Origin: Prevotella melaninogenica
GTDB lineage: Bacteria; Bacteroidota; Bacteroidia; Bacteroidales; Bacteroidaceae
Length of the DNA stretch: 64,000 nt
Assembly: GCF_018127925.1 (NCBI RefSeq)
Contig: NZ_CP072348.1
Location: 565,501-629,500, forward strand
Direction: 5' to 3'
Shown one piece after another: positions 8,746 through 16,082 of this stretch. Each line of letters starts with the position of its first letter. The stretch's first letter is position 1. Both the position numbers and the translations under genes were made by a program. The notes below the pieces were generated by a model. The model was given only the letters and a program-made list of their open reading frames with translations, made no database searches and had not been told where the DNA came from.

Positions 8746-9423
8746 TTATTGTTTCTTTGAGGCAAACTCAACCTTAATATTTTTATAGCCCATAGAACGG
8801 AGGAACTGAGTAAACTGTTGCTTAGCATTTTTTTCAGCTGTGCTAATATTCTCAATTGTCATACAACGAGCTAACATCTTTTTATAGGCGCGATTATAGA
8901 GTTGTTCACGATCAGCCGAAGTCCAGTCTCCTTTCTCAAAAAATGAGCGTGACTTTGCCTCGTCGATAAAGTTAGTGTCAAGTAATCCAATAGGTGGCAA
9001 CTTTGCAACGATAACACTGTCATTCTCAACACGAAGCCAATGAGGTTCTGCCTGATGTAAGTCAACACCTAAACGAACCGTACCATAATAGATACGCACA
9101 AGTTCTGAATCAGAGAAGAAGCCACGACTCACCGTATCTATGAGTTCTTCATCATTGATTGCAAGAAATTCCCACTGACCTATATCTTGTATTTGTTGTA
9201 TCTGTGTTGGCGTTATATCAATACGCTGGTCAGCAGATATACTTATCTCATTGGATGAATTAAACCAGTAAAACAGACCGCCACAAATACTAATGATGAT
9301 TAAAAAGGTCAGCAGACAGCCTTTATTAAAGGATAAGAAACGACTGAGAAGTCCTTTCTTATTCGGCTTAATATCATTCTTCTTTTGCTCTGTTATTATA
9401 TTTTCAGGTGTTCTTGTTTCCAT
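8746..9423 (-). CDS. DUF4230-family membrane-anchored protein
   Basis: About 225 residues, with one N-terminal membrane segment (LLTFLIIISICGGLFYWF) after a basic cytoplasmic tail (KPNKKG). The rest would be extracytoplasmic. The body contains the DUF4230-like pattern with IRIYYGTVRLGVDL and a C-terminal MGYKNIKVEF. The function of the family is unknown. I place the start at ATG 9423 rather than TTG 9429, leaving a 2-bp gap after the upstream gene. It is paralogous to that gene, and the two probably act together. Confidence 0.75.
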   Translation of the reverse strand: METRTPENIITEQKKNDIKPNKKGLLSRFLSFNKGCLLTFLIIISICGGLFYWFNSSNEISISADQRIDITPTQIQQIQDIGQWEFLAINDEELIDTVSRGFFSDSELVRIYYGTVRLGVDLHQAEPHWLRVENDSVIVAKLPPIGLLDTNFIDEAKSRSFFEKGDWTSADREQLYNRAYKKMLARCMTIENISTAEKNAKQQFTQFLRSMGYKNIKVEFASKKQ

Positions 9424-9425
9424 TT

Positions 9426-10094
9426 TCAATCCTTTTTATTTACTTCAATCACCTGCCCTAAATCCTTAAGAGTAAACTTTTTGCGGAATGAGACAGTTAT
9501 GTCAGATTCTTTATAACCCATAGCAGTAAAGATCGGAACAAGCTGTCGTGCAGCACTTTCTTGTGCCTGTTCGATGATACCCATCTGTGGTATAGAAGCT
9601 ATAATCTGTTTTCTTCCTTGTGCCTCATAACTTGTAAGTTCAGCATCCGTAAAGTTATGACGTGTCAGTGCCACATATTCCTTCACCTCCTTATGATTAA
9701 TCTTTGTTGAAGTAAGAACAATCTTTGGATCGGGTAGGGTAATGAGAAGTTCCTTACCTTGGCGTTGAATATTCTTATCACTAAAACCAGATAAGTCTAT
9801 GTAGGCCTTCAATGTAGCGTCCATTGGGATTGCAATTCGACGGTCGCCTAATGGTAAAGTCACGCTGAAGTCTTGTTTCATGAACGAGCCAGACAGTTTC
9901 ATCTTATCATCATGAGTGATAATCTTATGAATACGATATTCTGTCGTGTAAAGTCGTGAACATTGCTGTACCTGTGTTACCAGCATTGGAATCGTATCAA
10001 TAACCTTTGCAACTGGCTCTTCAGTATTTTTTTTATCAGTACAAGCCACTGTCAGCAATGAAAAAAACGACAGTAGGAGGGCGAAATGTTTCAT
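9426..10094 (-). CDS. DUF4230-family lipoprotein
   Basis: 222 residues with a lipoprotein signal peptide (lipobox T-V-A-C at about 15-18), so anchored to a membrane by lipidated Cys. The body shares its layout with the downstream gene: a beta-rich middle with PLGDRRIAIPMDATLKAYIDLSGF, and a C-terminal MGYKESDITVSFRKKF. First gene of a two-gene operon with a consensus promoter. No enzymatic motif is visible. The family assignment is from memory of the pattern and the function is unknown. Confidence 0.75.
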   Translation of the reverse strand: MKHFALLLSFFSLLTVACTDKKNTEEPVAKVIDTIPMLVTQVQQCSRLYTTEYRIHKIITHDDKMKLSGSFMKQDFSVTLPLGDRRIAIPMDATLKAYIDLSGFSDKNIQRQGKELLITLPDPKIVLTSTKINHKEVKEYVALTRHNFTDAELTSYEAQGRKQIIASIPQMGIIEQAQESAARQLVPIFTAMGYKESDITVSFRKKFTLKDLGQVIEVNKKD

Positions 10095-10118
10095 TCTAAA
10101 TCTTTATAATTATCTGCG

Positions 10119-10126
10119 CAAAGATA
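10119..10126 (-). promoter_or_regulatory. -7 box for the DUF4230 operon
   Basis: On the minus strand TATCTTTG followed by CGC, 25 bp before the ATG at 10094, with a T-rich stretch upstream. Confidence 0.6.
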
Positions 10127-10231
10127 CAAAAAACACATGATAAAACACTTACTTGACTAATAAAAAGAAACAAAAAGGTAGAGTAGGGGGATAAGTAAAC
10201 CTTACGCGTTGATGATAATTGTAAACAAAAA

Positions 10232-10268
10232 CTTGCCCCATTACACCAAGAGTGGTGACAGGGGCAAG
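10232..10268. terminator. Strong hairpin, probable terminator after the HU gene
   Basis: cttgcccc (10232-10239) pairs with ggggcaag (10261-10268), with an inner cacca/tggtg stem. It lies in the 334-bp gap between the HU-like gene and the DUF4230 promoter. A weaker stem, gttaaccc / gggttaaac, spans about 10397-10434 at the HU stop codon. Confidence 0.55.
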
Positions 10269-10428
10269 AAAACGAAAATTAAATTAATAAATTAAAAAGT
10301 ATTGCTATTGATATCACATCAAGGGCATATCTCTAAAAACATGAAAAAAATTAATTCAGAATCTTTCAAAACCGAGTTTGTTTCCAAATCTGTTCTGTTA
10401 ACCCAAAACCTTTCGCATTCAATGAGGG

Positions 10429-10884
10429 TTAAACGGTGTCTGGTACAGGTCCATTTTCCTCTTCTTTCTTTTCCTTTTCCTTTTTCTTCTTGTCTTTCCC
10501 TGCCTCTTCTGTCTTTCTCACCGATTCGTAGGAATTTACGGCAAGCTCACGTTTCAATTCTGTTCCAGGCGTAAAGACCACACGAGGCTTAATCGTCTCG
10601 GTCTTAAAAGCTTTTTCTGTTTCTGATCCTTTGCTCGCCAGTGTGACACGCATCGAGCCAAACTCGCCCAATTGAATGCTGAAACCATCACGGAGATAAT
10701 GGGGCAAGCAATCAATAAAGTTATACAACACGTTCGACACATCACCACGTGTCAAGGACGAACGCCCCGCAATGTCACGCGCAATGTCGTCGAGCGACTT
10801 ATGCCCAAGATTAACAGGGTTAGCATAAAACTTTACTTCCTCCCGCTTCTGCGGATTTTTCTTTGGTACTAAACGAATTTTCAT
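10429..10884 (-). CDS. HU-like DNA-binding protein (Bacteroidetes type) with charged tail
   Basis: A 151-residue protein. Residues about 1-125 match the long HU-related family common in Bacteroidales. It opens with KIRLVPKKNPQ and has a helical dimer region (SLDDIARDIAGRSSLTRGDV, LYNFIDCLPHYLRDG) and the arm region IQLGEFGSMRVTL. The last ~25 residues are an extreme Lys/Glu tail. It probably bends or coats DNA. A GC-rich 22-bp-period array lies upstream of this gene. Which sites it binds is unknown. Confidence 0.85.
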   Translation of the reverse strand: MKIRLVPKKNPQKREEVKFYANPVNLGHKSLDDIARDIAGRSSLTRGDVSNVLYNFIDCLPHYLRDGFSIQLGEFGSMRVTLASKGSETEKAFKTETIKPRVVFTPGTELKRELAVNSYESVRKTEEAGKDKKKKEKEKKEEENGPVPDTV

Positions 10885-11051
10885 AATTCTTCGTGTTTAA
10901 AGTTATACATTAGATTTTATTTATCATAGCGTAGGGCAGCACGCTTCAGCAGCTTTCTTTGCGCCTCTTCATGCTGCCCCATTCTATTTTCTTGGTTTGT
11001 TTCCTGCCTTTCATCGTCTCTTCTTCCTCCTTTCAGCACCCTCTTCCCGCC

Positions 11052-11244
11052 AGATACGTATTCCCTTGCTGCGCAATGCGTATCTACGTGCCGTTAGATG
11101 CGGTGAGCGTTGCTGCTAAATGCGGTGAGCGCTGCTGTTAGATACGCATCTAACAGCTGCGCAATGCGTATCTATAAGTAGCTAAATACGCATCCGTCAA
11201 CACGTAGATACGGTGAGCGCAGCGACGGAATACGCATTCAGCAG
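11052..11244. repeat. 22-bp-period palindromic array, family C
   Basis: Units start at 11052, 11074, 11096, 11118, 11140, 11162, 11184, 11206 and 11228, each exactly 22 bp. Cores are variants of the palindrome AGATACGCATCT (also caATGCGTATCT, aaATGCGGTGAG), with a GC-rich remainder (gcTGCTG, cAGCTGCG). Alternate units run in opposite orientation. The GC content is far above the neighbours. It lies in the 504-bp gap upstream of the HU-like gene and downstream of the surface lipoprotein gene. Confidence 0.8.
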
Positions 11245-11265
11245 AAATCCTGTCTGTTAGGCACT

Positions 11266-11324
11266 CCCCCCCTTTACTTCCCTTCGGTCAGTGACCGTTG
11301 GTTCGGGGGGGACCGGGGTGGGGT
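11266..11324. other. C7 / G7 homopolymer tracts around a small palindrome
   Basis: A run of seven C (11266-11272) and a run of seven G (11305-11311) flank the near-palindrome cggtcagtgaccg (about 11285-11297). The block is GC-rich in an AT-rich chromosome. No gene is present. Confidence 0.5.
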
Positions 11325-11341
11325 CTTACGGCGGTTCTTTT

Positions 11342-11367
11342 GGTGTCGCCTTTTAGAGGGCGACACC
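11342..11367. repeat. Hairpin just downstream of the lipoprotein gene
   Basis: A perfect 9-bp stem ggtgtcgcc / ggcgacacc with an 8-nt loop, 21 bp after the stop codon of the lipoprotein gene. In the direction of that gene no T run follows the stem, so it is a poor intrinsic terminator. DGR target genes carry a similar hairpin soon after the variable region, which is why it is listed separately. Confidence 0.65.
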
Positions 11368-11388
11368 TATAAAAGGCAATCGCGAGGA

Positions 11389-12975
11389 CTACTGAAGCGC
11401 CTCCGCCCTGAACCCGAAGCCGCGGTTGCTGTTGTACACGTAGACGCGACCACTGCCGAAGTACAGATCGTACGCGTCGTAACTGTCCCATGGGTAAGCA
11501 CTTGACGACCAATAGTAGCCAACGTTGCCAACACGGTACAGCTGACCAGAGTTGTAGTAACCCAAGGCGGGCAGGTAGAAATATTTGTTTGCATCGGCTG
11601 CTGATGGGACACCTGAGTTGATGCTACTGCTGTTGTTGTTGTAGTTCTTCCATGTTGTACGCAAGTCGGTTGTATTATCGGCGGATTTCTCGGTGTCGTA
11701 ATGATGCTCGGCTTGTAATACAGACTTCTTCTTAAACCACATGCCACCTTTATATAAATGACCCATGGTAGTCCAAAGTTCGTCTGCGTCCCAACGTGGT
11801 TCGCCGTACATACAATACCAAGACATCTCGTTTGCGTTTGGAAGGTCTTTACATGATGCGTGGGTAGCTGGATTACTTACGCCATAACCTGGGTAATACT
11901 CGTTGTAGTAACGTGAGTCAGCGTTGCTCTGGGGGTAATTTGATGAACTGCTACCGTTTAATGTTGGCTGACCTGTGTTTCCTGACAAGTGCTTTGTCCA
12001 TTCGTAACCGTACCAATATTGATTCTGTGCGTCCCACATATAATAATGGTCGCCGAGGTAGTTCTTTACGTCAAGATTAGCAGTAATGTTGTAATACTTG
12101 TTCTGGTCGTAGGTTGCTGATGATAATGTCTTGGTTATAGTTCCCTCTGTACCTGTTGCAACGTCCTTAACCCAATAACGTATCTTTAGTATGTGGGTAC
12201 CAGGCTTTATTACGACGTATGCACCGTTGGTAGCTGCGCTTGTAGCGTTATTGGTTAAAGGGAAGCCGTTAGGGTATGTTCCGCTACCACCTGTTGAAAT
12301 AATAATCTGCTTGCCTGTACCAGTGCCTGTTAGTTCGCCTGTTGTTGGGTCGAGCGTGTAAGTACTGGTAATGTCATTGTCAGAATTTACCTCTACCTTA
12401 GTCAAGTAACAATTATGCAAAATTGTGTTGCTGGTACGTGGCAAGAAGAGAAGATAAGCTGCCTTGTGGTCGAGTGTAAAGTTAAATTTACGCTCGCTCG
12501 CTATGCGTGTTGCTGTTGCCATACCACAATCGCCTGATACACCAAAATGAGCGGTGCTGTTTGGCTCTGCCTGACTTTGGTTTGCAGCGATTGTTACTTG
12601 ATCCTGATTGCCATTCTTACCAGGGTAATAAACTTCGTAAGACATGTGAGCTGTGTATGTGCCAGGTACTTTGAACTTAAAGTAAGCAGTTTTATCTGTT
12701 GGCGAATTGCTACTTGCGTTCCAAGTGCCGTTATCGTCCTTTACGTATATCTTATCGCCTGCTTCCCAAAAGAATTTACCGTCACTTTCCATAGATGTAC
12801 GGGTTGTTGGGTCACCTGTTGAGAAAGTTGTTAGTCTTGCATCGTAATCTTTGCCATTTTGGTTCTGCGCTATTTCCTCATTGGCACAAGAAGCAAATGC
12901 CAAACCTATGCCGAACGTAAGCGCCAAGGACTTTAATCGTGATAAGAATGAATGTTGTTTCATTGTTTTCTTCAT
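11389..12975 (-). CDS. Surface lipoprotein, fimbrillin-like N-terminus and DGR-target-like C-terminus
   Basis: 528 residues from the ATG at 12975; upstream in-frame starts would overlap the preceding gene. The signal peptide ends in the lipobox FASC. The N-terminal half (TTRTSMESDGKFFWEAGDKIYV, TYTLDP, IKPGTHILKIRYWV) resembles fimbrillin-like adhesins. The C-terminal part (DLPNANEMSWY, KYFYLPALGYY, GYYWSSSAYP) resembles the FISUMP/C-type-lectin-like domains of DGR variable proteins. The last 42 residues (487-528) use C- or G-ending, TAC/GAC/AAC/AGC-rich codons, unlike the rest of the gene. It sits 32 bp after a 66-residue partner gene. Likely an exposed ligand-binding protein; the ligand is unknown. 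Confidence 0.75.
   Translation of the reverse strand: MKKTMKQHSFLSRLKSLALTFGIGLAFASCANEEIAQNQNGKDYDARLTTFSTGDPTTRTSMESDGKFFWEAGDKIYVKDDNGTWNASSNSPTDKTAYFKFKVPGTYTAHMSYEVYYPGKNGNQDQVTIAANQSQAEPNSTAHFGVSGDCGMATATRIASERKFNFTLDHKAAYLLFLPRTSNTILHNCYLTKVEVNSDNDITSTYTLDPTTGELTGTGTGKQIIISTGGSGTYPNGFPLTNNATSAATNGAYVVIKPGTHILKIRYWVKDVATGTEGTITKTLSSATYDQNKYYNITANLDVKNYLGDHYYMWDAQNQYWYGYEWTKHLSGNTGQPTLNGSSSSNYPQSNADSRYYNEYYPGYGVSNPATHASCKDLPNANEMSWYCMYGEPRWDADELWTTMGHLYKGGMWFKKKSVLQAEHHYDTEKSADNTTDLRTTWKNYNNNSSSINSGVPSAADANKYFYLPALGYYNSGQLYRVGNVGYYWSSSAYPWDSYDAYDLYFGSGRVYVYNSNRGFGFRAEALQ
11392..11517 (-). other. Candidate DGR variable region
   Basis: These 42 codons encode YYWSSSAYPW... ending GFGFRAEALQ. 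On the coding strand most codons are NNC, NNT or GC-rich (TAC, GAC, AGC, AAC, GGC, CGC, TTC), as expected when adenines of AAC/AAT codons in a template repeat are replaced. A hairpin follows 21 bp after the stop codon. No reverse transcriptase or template repeat is in the window, so this would have to be a remote target. Confidence 0.45.
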
Positions 12976-13007
12976 TTTTCGTTGTTCTTTTAGTTTATTA
13001 CTTTTTG

Positions 13008-13208
13008 TTAGTCTTTCCATGATGGAGTTTCGTCCTCGCCTTCGTCCATCCAATCAAATGCCTTCTTTGCATCTCCTGATGTGCCACCTGATTGTGCAGG
13101 ATTATGCTGACCAGGATAAGACGTATCCATCAAATAAGTGGTTTCACTTACCTGAACTATTTCACACTTTGGTGCAGAATAGTTCTTCTTTTGTTTCTTT
13201 TTATCCAT
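13008..13208 (-). CDS. Small acidic protein paired with the surface lipoprotein
   Basis: 66 residues from ATG 13208 (MDKKKQKKNYSAPKCEIVQV...). No classical signal peptide. It has a basic start, then S-E-T-T-Y-L-M-D-T-S-Y-P-G, a Gly/Ser stretch (SGGTSGDAKKAFDW) and a very acidic end. From memory, proteins of this layout commonly precede fimbrillin-like or FISUMP-type genes in Prevotella, but their function is not known to me. It ends 32 bp before the lipoprotein ATG, so the two are probably an operon. Confidence 0.65.
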   Translation of the reverse strand: MDKKKQKKNYSAPKCEIVQVSETTYLMDTSYPGQHNPAQSGGTSGDAKKAFDWMDEGEDETPSWKD

Positions 13209-13274
13209 TGTTTTATCAATTAAAATAGTTATTATTTCGTGCTTAATTTCTTTTATTTCGTTTACATAGGGACA

Positions 13275-13315
13275 CAAAAAAGCGAACAAAGGAAACTCCG
13301 AAAAGTCCTTTGTTT
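13275..13315 (-). terminator. Terminator or attenuator upstream of the surface-protein operon
   Basis: aacaaagga (13285-13293) pairs with tcctttgtt (13306-13314). On the minus strand the stem is followed within 3 nt by a run of six T. It lies between the AG-repeat ORF and the 66-residue gene, so reading into the surface-protein operon from the promoter at 13594 must pass through it. Confidence 0.55.
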
Positions 13316-13370
13316 ACAGGGGTTACACAGCACACATCGCGCGCGTATGCGTGAAGAAAAAGTGGGGAGG

Positions 13371-13559
13371 TTAGGCCTGGCCTATATATGAGAGAGAGAG
13401 AGAGAGAGAGAGTACAAAATTATTTGGAACTACCAAATAATTTGCACTATTTTTTTTGTCTTTCTTCGTTAAAGAATTTAATGCAGCACAAATAGAGCCT
13501 ACACCTTTATTTCCTAAGGTGCAAACTTTTACTGAATTAATATTCTTGATGACGCTCAT
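13371..13559 (-). CDS. Small ORF carrying a dinucleotide repeat, 62 residues
   Basis: MSVIKNINSVKVCTLGNKG... starts 35 bp downstream of a consensus -7 box, so it is likely transcribed. Its 3' part contains (CT)11 on the coding strand, translated as alternating Leu-Ser, and it ends IGQA. Loss of one dinucleotide would extend the frame by about 35 residues. Gain of one would end it at once. No family recognised. It may be a leader ORF for the genes downstream. Confidence 0.4.
   Translation of the reverse strand: MSVIKNINSVKVCTLGNKGVGSICAALNSLTKKDKKNSANYLVVPNNFVLSLSLSLSYIGQA
13390..13412. repeat. (AG)11 simple sequence repeat
   Basis: Eleven AG units at 13391-13412, directly preceded by G at 13390. 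This is the only long microsatellite I see in the window. Confidence 0.85.
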
Positions 13560-13593
13560 TGTTATTACAAGTTAATTTTAATTTAACTGGGCG

Positions 13594-13622
13594 CAAAGGT
13601 AGTGAGAATATATGAAACAAAC
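13594..13622 (-). promoter_or_regulatory. Promoter for the AG-repeat ORF and possibly the surface-protein operon
   Basis: On the minus strand TACCTTTG (13594-13601) followed by CGC, with TTTG about 17 bp upstream. Confidence 0.6.
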
Positions 13623-13787
13623 AAGAAAATAGCAAAAAAATAAAAACATTTGTCTCTCCTTGCTCTACGTTACCTTATTAAATAGCAAACATCTTTGCAG
13701 AGGGCTTGAATAATGAGGCTAAATCCGTTATCTTTTCTTTGTATCTTCGCCTTTGGTTTAAAACGATAGCTTGGGTCTCTGACGAAA

Positions 13788-14003
13788 TATCACACAGAGA
13801 AATAGAGAGTACGGAGGGTTATCAAAACAAAGTTCTGGTAGGCACGGAGGCACCGTCGGTGCGTGGAGCATCGGAGGAAGTATGCCAGTTTTATCAGAGA
13901 CTCTATACCCAAAGCATTTATCTCAGAAGTTATCAGGAATCTGTATGCTACACCTCTGTGGCATTGCCTTTACCTCCGTCCCCTCTGTGACTCTGTGTGC
14001 CTT
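13788..14003. repeat. Inverted-repeat region with cacacagag ends
   Basis: cacacagag...tacggagg (about 13791-13817) on the left is imperfectly complementary to cctccgtcccctctgtgact...ctgtgtg at 13973-13999. An inner palindrome gcaccgtcggtgc lies at about 13849-13861. Open frames across it have no supporting context. This fills most of the 13602-14308 gap; the rest shows only a weak stem near 14225. Confidence 0.45.
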
Positions 14004-14308
14004 TGATATAAGACTTTTAGTTTATCACTCCATATTTCGGAAGAGCCATGTTTTAGATTCGAGTTGCATGAAAATTATTTGCAGACGGAGGTTAATAGGA
14101 GGATAATTTGTAGAAGACGAGAGACATGGTAATGGATAGACAGGATATTTCTATTTCATTAAATAAATATTTGATAACGCCCTATCCTCATAATAACCGC
14201 TTAAAAGGAAAATTAGAAATATAACCTATAGGAACAGGTTTTAGATAATAAAAAATCATATTCGACAATTTAAAAGATGCTTTTCTGCATAATTGACGTT
14301 TTTTTTCG

Positions 14309-14316
14309 TACATTTG
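14309..14316 (+). promoter_or_regulatory. -7 box for the serine dehydratase gene
   Basis: TACATTTG followed by CAGC, 40 bp before the ATG at 14357, with TTGAC upstream. Confidence 0.55.
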
Positions 14317-14356
14317 CAGCATAATAGTAAATTAGAAGTATTTGGGACAACCATAT

Positions 14357-15565
14357 ATGGAATCATTAAGAGAGATATTTAGAATCGGTAAGGGACCATC
14401 GAGTAGTCATACGATGGGACCACAGCGTGCAGCAATAATCTTTGCAGAACGTCATCCAGAAGCAGCAAGATTTGAAGTTACATTGTATGGTAGCTTGGCT
14501 GCCACAGGCAAGGGCCACATGACAGATAAGGCCATTATTGACGTACTAAAACAAATAGCACCAGTAGAAATAGTATGGGAACCTTCGGTTTTCCTTCCTT
14601 ATCATCCTAATGGCATGTTGTTTCGTGCCTATAATAACAGTCAAGATCTCTTAGACGAATGGACTGTATACAGTGTTGGAGGTGGTGCTTTGTCAGAAGG
14701 AAAGGCCACAGACGACTACTTCCATAAGGAGTCTGTCTATGATTTGCATACACTTAAAGATATCCAAACATGGTGTGAGCATCATGGACGTGGTTATTGG
14801 GAGTATGTAAAACATTGTGAGGGAGATGATTTATGGGACTATCTGCGTGAAGTTTGGAAAACAATGCAAGCTGCTGTTGAGCGTGGTCTTGACAGTGAAG
14901 GAGCCTTACCAGGTCCATTGAACCTTGCTCGTAAAGCACCTAATTATTATATAAAGGCACGTGGATATAAGCCTTCTTTACAGAGTCGAGGAATGGTTTA
15001 TTCATACGCTTTGGCAGTTAGTGAGGAGAATGCCTCTGGTGGTACGATTGTGACCGCACCAACTTGTGGTGCCTGTGGCGTTGTTCCTGCAGTTTTATAT
15101 CACCTGTCAAAGGGGCATGACTTTTCTGAAACTAAGATATTGCATGCACTTGCAACAGCAGGTCTTTTTGGTAATATAGTAAAATATAATGCTTCTATTT
15201 CAGGTGCCGAAGTAGGCTGTCAGGGTGAAGTTGGTGTAGCATGTGCAATGGCATCAGCAGCTTCTTGTCAGTTGTTTGGTGGTAGTCCATCTCAGATTGA
15301 ATATGCTGCAGAAATGGGTTTGGAGCACCATTTAGGTATGACATGTGACCCCGTGTGTGGTTTAGTACAGATTCCTTGTATTGAACGTAACGCTTTTGCA
15401 GCTTGTCGTGCATTAGATGCTCAGCTTTATGCATCCTTCAGTGATGGTAGCCATCGCGTTTCATTTGACCGTGTTGTAGAGGTTATGAAGCAGACTGGAC
15501 ATGATATTCCGTCTCTTTATAAGGAAACAAGTGCTGGAGGTTTGGCAAAGGATTATCAGATGTAA
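14357..15565 (+). CDS. sdaA: L-serine ammonia-lyase, single-chain iron-sulfur type
   Basis: 402 residues from ATG 14357 (the TTG at 14342 is rejected). It deaminates L-serine to pyruvate and ammonia in the cytoplasm. The N-terminal beta domain starts with SLREIFRIGKGPSSSHTMGP, the family signature. The alpha domain carries the cysteines for the catalytic [4Fe-4S] cluster in TAPTCGACGVVPAV, MTCDPVCGLVQIPC and neighbouring positions. Length matches the fused single-subunit enzyme. It has its own promoter and a strong terminator. Confidence 0.93.
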   Translation: MESLREIFRIGKGPSSSHTMGPQRAAIIFAERHPEAARFEVTLYGSLAATGKGHMTDKAIIDVLKQIAPVEIVWEPSVFLPYHPNGMLFRAYNNSQDLLDEWTVYSVGGGALSEGKATDDYFHKESVYDLHTLKDIQTWCEHHGRGYWEYVKHCEGDDLWDYLREVWKTMQAAVERGLDSEGALPGPLNLARKAPNYYIKARGYKPSLQSRGMVYSYALAVSEENASGGTIVTAPTCGACGVVPAVLYHLSKGHDFSETKILHALATAGLFGNIVKYNASISGAEVGCQGEVGVACAMASAASCQLFGGSPSQIEYAAEMGLEHHLGMTCDPVCGLVQIPCIERNAFAACRALDAQLYASFSDGSHRVSFDRVVEVMKQTGHDIPSLYKETSAGGLAKDYQM

Positions 15566-15626
15566 AGCTTATTTGTCAATATTACATCTGTCTGATACCT
15601 ATCAAAGAAGATATATAGATGCTCTT

Positions 15627-15685
15627 AATGCTCAGTAAACGTTTTACCAGATATTGGTAAAAGCATTTACTGAGCATTGTTTCTT
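15627..15685 (+). terminator. Terminator after the serine dehydratase gene
   Basis: aatgctcagtaaa / tttactgagcatt with an inner ttttacca / ttggtaaaa stem, followed by gtttctt. The remaining DNA to 16082 is AT-rich and shows no gene. Confidence 0.8.
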
Positions 15686-16082
15686 ATAATAAGAAAGTTA
15701 ATTAAGGACTCATCTATCTTATTCATATTAGAGTCTTTTAAACCTATGGACATATTGAAAGAAAATAAAGACTATGCCATTTTATTAGACTTATTCATTT
15801 GCAGATAATCTAATTTAAGGTGCTATTAAACAATAATCAACATTCCTTTATAGGGTTATTTCTGTTAGTAATAATGGTGAAACCAATAATTTAACGAGCA
15901 ATTTACTATTTTTCTTGCTTAATCATTCAGATTGAGCAATTAATTTTGTATATTCGCATTCGGCTTGTTTATTTTATAGCTAACATAAATATAGATGCAG
16001 ATAGAATGACGAAAAACAATAGAAATATTTATGGTCAGAATTCTGTGAGTAGACTTTTCAAATATCTAAAGATATCAGATTT

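Noticed and set aside
11342-11367. Calling this hairpin a rho-independent terminator
   Set aside because: No T run follows the stem in the direction of the lipoprotein gene.
11288-11747. Overlapping frames of 74 and 126 codons at the lipoprotein 3' end
   Set aside because: They share the strand but not the frame of the lipoprotein gene. Their openness comes from the GC-rich codon-biased end.
10429-13622. A complete diversity-generating retroelement
   Set aside because: I find no reverse transcriptase, accessory gene or template repeat in the window; only a possible target is present.
13706-14106. Two plus-strand open frames of 94 and 74 codons
   Set aside because: Both lie across the inverted-repeat region and read through its arms; composition is not gene-like.
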